Source: Verrucomicrobiia bacterium
GTDB lineage: Bacteria; Verrucomicrobiota; Verrucomicrobiia; Verrucomicrobiales; DEV007
Reading direction: 5' to 3'
Assembly (NCBI GenBank): GCA_020440025.1
Contig: JAGROX010000043.1
Coordinates: forward strand, 65,275 to 104,859
DNA: 39,585 bases
This document shows, in pieces, positions 26,100 to 32,982 of this stretch. The position numbers and the translations under genes were made by a program. Positions within the stretch are counted from its first letter, which is position 1. Every line of letters begins with the position of its first letter. The notes below the pieces were generated by a model, which was given only the letters and a program-made list of their open reading frames with translations, was not told where the DNA came from and searched no databases.

Positions 26100-26497
26100 T
26101 CTGGTTGTTGGATGTGAATGCCCTCATCGCGGCGCTGGTTTCTGGTCATGAGCACCATGAACCGGTGGAGGCTTGGCTGGCGGGCCTGTCGGACGAAGAC
26201 GGACTCGCGACCTGTTCGATCACCGAACTGGGCTTTGTCCGGGTGATGAATCAGGCTCCCCAGTACCGGGTGCCGATCCGGGATTCGATTCGTCTGCTGA
26301 CTCGTTTCCAAGGCAACCAAACGCGGACGGTGATGCGCTTGACTGATGACCGGGGCGTGGCCGATCTGGCCGCGTGGGTAAAGACGGCCCGTCAGACCAC
26401 GGATGGGCACCTGCTGGGACTCGCGGAAAGCCATGGCGCTCACCTGGCCACTCTCGATACTGGTATTCCCGGGGCCTTTTTGATTCCACGATCATGA
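26096..26497 (+). CDS. vapC: PIN-domain toxin of a VapBC pair
   Basis: A 133-residue PIN ribonuclease. Acidic active-site residues are visible in LLDVNAL (Asp6), SITELGF (Glu), and the C-terminal TTDGHL and ATLDTGI, so the four-acid site looks complete. Family members cleave tRNA or rRNA. Start overlaps vapB (ATGA) and its own stop overlaps the hsdR start (ATGA at 26494-26497), which is unusual and couples toxin and restriction subunit translation. Confidence 0.9.
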   Translation: MIWLLDVNALIAALVSGHEHHEPVEAWLAGLSDEDGLATCSITELGFVRVMNQAPQYRVPIRDSIRLLTRFQGNQTRTVMRLTDDRGVADLAAWVKTARQTTDGHLLGLAESHGAHLATLDTGIPGAFLIPRS

Positions 26498-29400
26498 GCA
26501 AAATCCAATGGGAATACGACCTGGTCGAGAAGCCGTTCTGCGAGCAGCTCCAGGCGATGGGCTGGCAGTGGATCGAGGGCGATACGGATGTGGCGGAGTT
26601 CACCGCGCGCGGCAGTTTTCGCGAAGTCCTCATCAGGGGACGGCTGGAGGTGGCTCTGCGAAAGTTGAATTTGCGAGATGGACAGCCCTGGTTGGACGAT
26701 GACCGGGTGCGGCGGATCATCGACAAGCTGGAAAAGGCAGAAGGGCACCGGCTGATGGAGATCAATGAGTCGGCCACCTGGCTGTTGCTTCAGGGAACCG
26801 AGATCGCCGGGCTGCCGGACTGGAACGCGGGCCGGAATCAGGCGATTCGTTTTATCGATTTCGAGAATCCAGCCAACAACGATTTTCTGGTGGTCAACCA
26901 GTTCAAGGTCGAGCTGACCAGCGGGCGGGGTCATGTGATTCCGGACGCGGTGCTGTTCGTGAACGGCATTCCGCTGGCGGTGGCGGAATTCAAGAGTCCA
27001 GGTATCGAGAACCCACTGCAGAAGGCGATCGATCAAATCCTCCGCTACTCCAACCAGCGCCGGGAGATCTGGCCGACGCTCTACTCCGACAACGAGGGGG
27101 TGGAACGGCTCTTTCACACCAACCAGTTGCTGATCGCGAGTGACTATTTCGAAGCGCGGGCGGGAACGGTCGGAGCCCCGCCGGAAGTCTGGCTGGAATG
27201 GGCCGACACCAGCCCGGTGCCGTTGAGCACGGTGGCTGAGGATCTGGGAGTGATCTCTCCGTCGGGTGACCTGACCGAGGCGGTCAGCGAACTGATGGCC
27301 GTGGGGCCGGAGGAATCGGAGCGCTGCGGAACGCCGCTGTTTTTCCGGAAGCCGGAGCAACGGCCTGAAGAATTAAGAAATGGGGCCGGGACGGCTCTGC
27401 AAAGCCAGCAGATCCTAACTGCCGGAATGCTGCGTCCGGCGCATCTGCTCGATCTGGTCCGCAATTTTTCCGTTTTTCAACAGGTCGACGGCAAGACCCG
27501 CAAGGTGATGGCGCGTTACCAGCAGTTTCGCGCCATCCAGAAAACGGTCGCAAAACTTCAGGAAGGAAAGACCAAATCGCAGGGAGCCAAGAGGGACGAA
27601 AGGGGCGGCATCGTCTGGCACACCCAGGGTTCAGGAAAAAGTCTCAGCATGGTCTTTCTCGTCCGCAAGATGCGGATGACGCCGCAGCTCAACCGCTTCA
27701 AGATTGTGGTGGTGACCGACCGCACCGATCTCCAGGCCCAATTGGGGGCTACGGCGCAGCTGAGTGGCGAGTCGGTCAGGCCCACTGACGAGGACCTGAA
27801 ATCCCGCGAATCGCCCACGGCGCTGACCCAGCGCCTGTTGGCCGATCCGAACCCGGACATCGTGATGGCGATGCTGCAAAAGTATCAGCCAGCCAGCGGC
27901 CGGAAGAAGGAAGGCAAGAAACTCGAAGTGCTGCCCCAGGCTGGCGAAGACGTTGGCGACAAGGTCACGATGACCATTGTTCGCAAGGAGAAGAAACCAG
28001 GCAAGGAAGAGGAGGTGGTCGAGAAAGAGGTCACGTTCACGGAGACGATCCGATTCGAGGAGTTTCCATTGCTCAATGATTCGGAGGAGGTGCTGGTGCT
28101 GGTGGACGAGGCCCATCGTTCCCATACCCGCACCCTTCATCGCAACCTGCGCAAAGCCCTGCCCAACGCGGCCATCATTGGATTCACCGGCACCCCGATT
28201 CTGAGTAAGGAGAAAAAGGAGACTCGAGAGATTTTTGGTGGGTTTATCGACAAATACCTGGTGCAGGACGCGGAGCTGGACGGTGCCACTGTCCCCATTC
28301 TCTATGAAGGGCGCACGGCGGATGGTCTTGTGAAAGACGCGCCCAATCTCGACACGGTGTTTGAGGACATGTTCCGAGACTATACGCCGGAGGAGTTGGC
28401 GGTAATCAAGGCCAAGTACGCGACTGAAGGTGATGTGATGGAGGCCCCGATGTTGATCGAGCAAAAGGCTCGCGACATGATTCGGCACTTCGCTGGAGTA
28501 GTGTTGCCGGAGGGATTCAAAGCCCAAGTGGTGGCCACCAGTCGGCAGGCGGCGATCACTTATCTGGAGAAATTGGAGAACGCACGAGGCGAGTTGATTT
28601 CAGCTCTCGAAGCGCTTCCGGACGCGACCCTGGTATTGCCGGACAATGAGATGGAGCAACTCGATGAGGAGACGCGCTTTCTGATCAGCATTTATCCGGA
28701 ACTTCCCAAGCTCCAGGCACTGGAAATGGCGGCGATCTTTTCTGGGAATCACAACGATCCGGAATCGTGGTGGGATTGGGCGGACAAGGCCAAGCAGGAG
28801 GTCTTCATCAAGCGGTTCAAACGGAAATTCGGCCAATCGAAAACCGACAAGACAGATCCGCTTTCCATCCTCGTGGTGATGAACATGCTGCTGACCGGTT
28901 TTGATGCGCCGGTGGAGCAGGTGCTCTACCTTGATCGAAAAATCGTGGCTCACGATTTGCTTCAGGCCATTGCCCGAGTGAATCGGACTTCGGGTGCGAA
29001 GAAGTGTGGATACGTGGTGGATTACATCGGCGTCGCTCGTCACCTCACGGAGGCGTTGTCCGACTATGATGGCGACGATATTGCAGGCTCGATGATCGAC
29101 ATCGCGCTTGAGCTTCCGAAACTGTTCGACCGGCGGGCGCGAGCGGTGGCGGTATTCACGGATCGCGGAGTCACCGATTTGCAGGGGCAGGTGGAACGAT
29201 GCGTGGAACTGCTCGTTGACCTGAAGACCAGGGCGGACTTCATCAACAAGCTGCGCTCGTTTTATGAAATGCTGGGACTGCTCGAGCACCGCCCTGAGGT
29301 GCCTGTCGATGTGTTCCGCGATGCCAAGTTGCTCGGATTTATCAACAAGGTCGCTGCCAATTTGTATCGGGATCCCGCGCTCAACCTCTTTGGGGTGGCG

Positions 29401-29637
29401 GAGAAGGTGAAAGCCCTGATCAACGCTCATGTTTCAGCCAGAGGAGTCGATCCCAAAATTCCGCCAACTTCGATCACCGATGCCGAGTTTGAGCGAGTGT
29501 TGCAGGCGCAGGGAACTAGCCGGGCGCGTGCCGCCCACATGCAGCACGCCGCGCGCTATCACATCATCGGCTTTTCCAATCAAAACCCGGCCTACGCTCG
29601 CAAAATGAGCGAGCGGCTGGCGGAAATTCTTCAATGA
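26494..29637 (+). CDS. hsdR: Type I restriction endonuclease subunit, ended early by in-frame TGA
   Basis: 1047 residues from ATG 26494 (MSKIQWEYDLVEKPFCEQL). Nuclease domain: PD at 150-151 (VIPDAVLFV) and EFK at 165-167, the PD-(D/E)xK site. Helicase/translocase: Walker A GSGKS (379-383), DEAH (538-541), GFTGTP, LTGFDAP and a QAIARVNR motif VI. The frame stops at TGA 29635-29637 after SERLAEILQ, yet the next 130 codons in the same frame continue the normal HsdR C-terminus. HsdR here is therefore missing the C-terminal helical domain that docks on the methyltransferase. It translocates and cuts unmodified DNA in intact systems; activity here is doubtful. Confidence 0.92.
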   Translation: MSKIQWEYDLVEKPFCEQLQAMGWQWIEGDTDVAEFTARGSFREVLIRGRLEVALRKLNLRDGQPWLDDDRVRRIIDKLEKAEGHRLMEINESATWLLLQGTEIAGLPDWNAGRNQAIRFIDFENPANNDFLVVNQFKVELTSGRGHVIPDAVLFVNGIPLAVAEFKSPGIENPLQKAIDQILRYSNQRREIWPTLYSDNEGVERLFHTNQLLIASDYFEARAGTVGAPPEVWLEWADTSPVPLSTVAEDLGVISPSGDLTEAVSELMAVGPEESERCGTPLFFRKPEQRPEELRNGAGTALQSQQILTAGMLRPAHLLDLVRNFSVFQQVDGKTRKVMARYQQFRAIQKTVAKLQEGKTKSQGAKRDERGGIVWHTQGSGKSLSMVFLVRKMRMTPQLNRFKIVVVTDRTDLQAQLGATAQLSGESVRPTDEDLKSRESPTALTQRLLADPNPDIVMAMLQKYQPASGRKKEGKKLEVLPQAGEDVGDKVTMTIVRKEKKPGKEEEVVEKEVTFTETIRFEEFPLLNDSEEVLVLVDEAHRSHTRTLHRNLRKALPNAAIIGFTGTPILSKEKKETREIFGGFIDKYLVQDAELDGATVPILYEGRTADGLVKDAPNLDTVFEDMFRDYTPEELAVIKAKYATEGDVMEAPMLIEQKARDMIRHFAGVVLPEGFKAQVVATSRQAAITYLEKLENARGELISALEALPDATLVLPDNEMEQLDEETRFLISIYPELPKLQALEMAAIFSGNHNDPESWWDWADKAKQEVFIKRFKRKFGQSKTDKTDPLSILVVMNMLLTGFDAPVEQVLYLDRKIVAHDLLQAIARVNRTSGAKKCGYVVDYIGVARHLTEALSDYDGDDIAGSMIDIALELPKLFDRRARAVAVFTDRGVTDLQGQVERCVELLVDLKTRADFINKLRSFYEMLGLLEHRPEVPVDVFRDAKLLGFINKVAANLYRDPALNLFGVAEKVKALINAHVSARGVDPKIPPTSITDAEFERVLQAQGTSRARAAHMQHAARYHIIGFSNQNPAYARKMSERLAEILQ

Positions 29638-30030
29638 TTCAAGGACGACTGGGATGCGATTGAGCGAGAACTGCGCCGATTGATCGACGATCTGAAACAG
29701 GGGGATCGCAATGATTTTCCTGATCTCGACGCCAAGGTACAGGTTCCCTTTGTTCGTCTCGTCCTAGAGGAATGCGGCGAGGATTGGAAAAATGACGACG
29801 ACTGGCGGAACGTAACGCTGGCGGCCACCTTGGAGATGGTGGAACGCATTCGCCAGGAAATCAGGAAGGTAGGATTCTGGAAGAATGATGCGATGCGCGA
29901 ACTGCTGACCAAAGCGTTGGTTCGCGATCTTGATGAGGTGGGCATTTGCCGCACCGGAAAGGAACGCAATCTTGCGCAAAAGCTCGTCGCATTGGCTCGG
30001 GAGAACCATGAACACTTGATCAACTCATGA
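29638..30030 (+). pseudogene. HsdR C-terminal remnant after the in-frame stop
   Basis: Same frame as hsdR, 130 codons: FKDDWDAIERELRRLIDDL..., then TLEMVERIRQEIRKVGFWKNDAMRELL and AQKLVALARENHEHLINS. This is the usual HsdR C-terminal helical domain (RQEIR...FW and A..L..LA..NH motifs). A CGA-to-TGA change at 29635 would explain the break (LQRFKDDWD is a common arrangement). No ATG stands near its 5' end; a TTG at 29680 is possible but unsupported. ATGA links its stop to the metallopeptidase start. Confidence 0.82.
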
Positions 30031-30743
30031 GGGAGATGCTTCAAGTGGACGGACTGGAGTTCGAGATTCGACGAAGTGATCGCCGAAAGACCCTCGGTTT
30101 GACGGTGGATCGAGCCGGGGATTTGGTTGCCCATGCGCCAACTGCAACGGAAGCGGCGGAGTTGGAACGCTGGATCGAAAAAAAGCTACTTTGGGTCTAT
30201 CGCAAGCTCGCCCAGAAGGCGGAAATGGCGCCGCAGGTGAAAGCACCGGAATTTGTTTCTGGAGAAGGGTTTTGTTATTTGGGGAAGCGCTATCGCTTGA
30301 AGGTTGTGGCGAAACAGGAGGAACCCTTACATTTCACGGGAGCGGGATTTCGGCTCAGGTCTGGAATCGCCGATCCTGAGGCGGCCTTTCGAACTTGGTA
30401 TCTAGGAGTCGGAGACTCTTGGTTGAAAGAACGAGTCAACACCTTTGCACCTCGCGCTGATGCGAGCCCAAAAGATGTGTTGGTTCGCGATCTCGGCTTC
30501 AACTGGGGGGCATGCGGACGTGACGGAAGCCTGTATTTCAATTGGAAGCTTCTTCAGCTTCCTGTGAAGCTGATCGACTACGTGGTCATGCATGAACTCA
30601 TCCATCTGCGTGAGCATCATCACGGTCCCGAATTTTGGAGTGCCTTGGAGCGGGCGATGCCGGATTGGAAACTTCGCAAAGAGTCGTTGGCTGGTTCGGC
30701 CCGTGAATTCTTGCGATTCGGACTCGTGGAAAGTAGTGATTAA
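30027..30743 (+). CDS. YgjP-like M48-family metallopeptidase
   Basis: A 238-residue protein of the YgjP/DUF45 group. N-terminal beta-rich segment (GLEFEIRRSDRRKTLGLTV), then the zinc-binding HELIH motif (residues 189-193) followed by LREHHHGPEFW, giving the third ligand. The WGACGRDGSLYFNWKL stretch before it is a hallmark of the family. No signal peptide, so cytoplasmic. Such proteins are regularly encoded directly after hsdR in type I RM loci; the role there is not established. Start overlaps the hsdR remnant by ATGA. Ends 34 bp before the convergent sulfatase stop. Confidence 0.9.
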   Translation: MREMLQVDGLEFEIRRSDRRKTLGLTVDRAGDLVAHAPTATEAAELERWIEKKLLWVYRKLAQKAEMAPQVKAPEFVSGEGFCYLGKRYRLKVVAKQEEPLHFTGAGFRLRSGIADPEAAFRTWYLGVGDSWLKERVNTFAPRADASPKDVLVRDLGFNWGACGRDGSLYFNWKLLQLPVKLIDYVVMHELIHLREHHHGPEFWSALERAMPDWKLRKESLAGSAREFLRFGLVESSD

Positions 30744-30776
30744 TCTACTTGGGCGGTCCCGCGAGACGAGGCATCA

Positions 30777-32975
30777 TCAGGGCAGGAGAGTCAGCGTGAT
30801 CTCGCCCAGTTTGCCGGAGAAGGCGAAATCCTTCGGGTAGTCACCGGCGACGTCGTTGTTGTCATTTCCTCCGCAGAGCGGGTCCAAGGGTGTCTGGGTG
30901 AGCGGGCCGGCGGTTTTCTGATCGATGACCACGGTGTTCCCGAGCTTGACGGTGAGGTCGCCACTTTTTTCCAACGTCATCGTGAGCGCGTAACTGCCCG
31001 CGGGAATCGCATCGGCCTTGGCGACGACGGTTTCCAGTTTTCCTTTTCGGCGCAGGGCCACGGCGGGGGCGCCGGTTTTTTCGTCGAAATAGAGTGCCCA
31101 ACCGTGGTTCACTCCGCCTTGAGCGATGACGACGCCTTTGCCGGGTTCTTCGACCTGAGTGGTGACCGAAAATCCCTTTCCGCCGATGTCGGGATTGCCT
31201 TTCAGCAGGACGTCACCGGCGTTGAGGACAAACTTCTTTTTCTTTTTGGCGATGGCATTGCTCTGATCCTTGTCCCACTTCCACGGCTTCACCAAAGCAC
31301 GTGTCGCCCAGGCATCCCACTCGGCGGCGAGTTCCTTGACCAACTCGGGTTGGCTCGAGGCGAGGTCGTGCATTTCGGTTCGATCCTTGGCCATGTCGAA
31401 AAGTTCCCAGGGACCGGTGGCACCTTTGGCGACCAGTTTCCAATCGCCTTTGCGAATCGCGCGATTCCCTTCGTGTTCCCAAAAAATGGGGTTGGGACGA
31501 CCAAGGTCTTTGCCTTGGAAAGCGGGAGCCAGAGACACGCCTTCCAGCGGGTGGATCGTTTCATCGCCCAATGTTTTGGGGTAGTCCGCGCCCGCGAGAT
31601 CGACCGCCGTCGCCATGATGTCGATGAGGTGGGCGGGTTGGGACTCCAACTGATTTCGTCGATCCTTTGCAATGCCCGCCGGCCAGTGAGCGATGAGCGG
31701 AGTGGAGATACCGCCTTCGTGAACGTAGTGCTTATAGAGTCGGTAGGGTGTGTTGGAGACGTTGGCCCATTGCTCGCCATAGCCGATGTCGGTGTCGGCG
31801 GGACCGGGCATGACGCCGAGACCGTCGCGGACCGGGTAGCCGTCGCGGGTCTGTTTCGGGCGCATGTCGGGCTGGAGATAATCGGCGGCGAGTGGCGGCA
31901 GCGAGGGTTTGTCGAGACGGGGGCCGTCGTTCTCTTTGCCGCGACCATAGTTCTCGGCGCAGCCACCGTTGTCTTGGAGAAAAAGGATGAGGGTGTTATC
32001 GAGTTCACCGTTTTTTTCCAGTGTCTCAATGATGCGGCCGATGCTGCGGTCCATGGAGTAAATCATGGCGGCGTAGACTTCCATGCAGCGAGCTTGGAAT
32101 GCTTTGTCCTCCTCCGATTCCCAATCACCTACCAGCGGAGCCGGGTCCCAGGAGGGATCGATGAGGCCGAGTTGCTGGAGTTTTTCCAATCGCCCCTGCT
32201 GAACGGCGGGATAGCCTCCGTCATACTTGCCTTTAAATTTCTCCACGTCCGCCTCGAGCGCATGCATCGGCCAATGAGCGGCGGTGAAGGCGACATAGAC
32301 GAAGAAGGGATCGTCGGCGCGTTTCGCTTCGTGCTCGGTGATGAAGCGCGTCGCATGATCGGCGATGGCGTCGGTGTAGTAGTATTGCTCGGGCTGATAC
32401 TCGGGATCGGCGTAGGGAGAAATGTAGGCGTTGTCCTTGGTGAGCGTGTTGGGATCGTAAAACGAACCGGCCCCGTGGATGGTGCCGTAGAAGTGATCGA
32501 ACCCGCGCTGCAGCGGCCAGTTGTCTTTGGGGCCGTCGGGTGCGGTGTGCTTGGTGACATGCCACTTGCCGGCCATGTAGGTGCCGTAGTTGGCTGGCCG
32601 AAGCACCTCGGCGATGGTCCGGCATTGCTGGTTCAGGTCGCCCTGATAGCCAGGCAGCTTGTCATCTCCTGTCATGTGACCGATCCCGGCCTGATGAGGG
32701 TAAAGTCCGGTCATCAAACTGGCTCGGGTGGGACAGCAGCGACCGGTGTTGTAAAACTGGGTGAAACGCAATCCGTTACCGGCGAGTCGATCCAGATTGG
32801 GCGTGGGGATTTCACTGCCGTAACAACCGATGTCCGACCAGCCCATGTCGTCAGACATGATGAGAATGATGTTGGGTCGCGGGGCGTCGGCGGCGCGGAG
32901 GGTTCTGCTGGAAGCAGGTAGCAACCAGATCGCGGCAGCAGCGAGTGCCAGGGAAAGAAATGAAGGGGCTTTCAT
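30777..32975 (-). CDS. Secreted sulfatase with C-terminal beta-sandwich-like extension
   Basis: 732 residues from ATG at 32975 (MKAPSFLSLALAAAAIWLLPASS, signal peptide). Metal site SDDMGWSDIG (41-50); signature CCPTRASLMTG with formylglycine Cys80 (CxPxR); GKWHVTKH, FLQDNGG and GGISTPLIAHWP complete the active site. After about residue 575 come ~150 residues (KKKKFVLNAGDVLLKGN, GVVIAQGGVNHGWALYF, GSYALTMTLEKSGDLTVKLG) resembling a concanavalin/LamG-like beta sandwich, which may bind glycan. It follows the PQQ-type gene by 7 bp on the same strand, so the two are probably one operon. Family certain, substrate unknown. Confidence 0.95.
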   Translation of the reverse strand: MKAPSFLSLALAAAAIWLLPASSRTLRAADAPRPNIILIMSDDMGWSDIGCYGSEIPTPNLDRLAGNGLRFTQFYNTGRCCPTRASLMTGLYPHQAGIGHMTGDDKLPGYQGDLNQQCRTIAEVLRPANYGTYMAGKWHVTKHTAPDGPKDNWPLQRGFDHFYGTIHGAGSFYDPNTLTKDNAYISPYADPEYQPEQYYYTDAIADHATRFITEHEAKRADDPFFVYVAFTAAHWPMHALEADVEKFKGKYDGGYPAVQQGRLEKLQQLGLIDPSWDPAPLVGDWESEEDKAFQARCMEVYAAMIYSMDRSIGRIIETLEKNGELDNTLILFLQDNGGCAENYGRGKENDGPRLDKPSLPPLAADYLQPDMRPKQTRDGYPVRDGLGVMPGPADTDIGYGEQWANVSNTPYRLYKHYVHEGGISTPLIAHWPAGIAKDRRNQLESQPAHLIDIMATAVDLAGADYPKTLGDETIHPLEGVSLAPAFQGKDLGRPNPIFWEHEGNRAIRKGDWKLVAKGATGPWELFDMAKDRTEMHDLASSQPELVKELAAEWDAWATRALVKPWKWDKDQSNAIAKKKKKFVLNAGDVLLKGNPDIGGKGFSVTTQVEEPGKGVVIAQGGVNHGWALYFDEKTGAPAVALRRKGKLETVVAKADAIPAGSYALTMTLEKSGDLTVKLGNTVVIDQKTAGPLTQTPLDPLCGGNDNNDVAGDYPKDFAFSGKLGEITLTLLP

Positions 32976-32982
32976 GAGGGAG

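Noticed and set aside
29635..29637. Selenocysteine or other recoding of the hsdR TGA
   Set aside because: HsdR is not a selenoprotein family, the site is not catalytic, and no SECIS-like hairpin directly follows.
17213..30743. Insertion sequence or prophage carrying the island
   Set aside because: No transposase, integrase, tRNA-end repeat or terminal inverted repeats were found within the window.
31104..32921. 605-codon plus-strand frame opposite the sulfatase
   Set aside because: Antisense to a gene with complete active-site motifs; Val/Gly-rich translation is typical of shadow frames.
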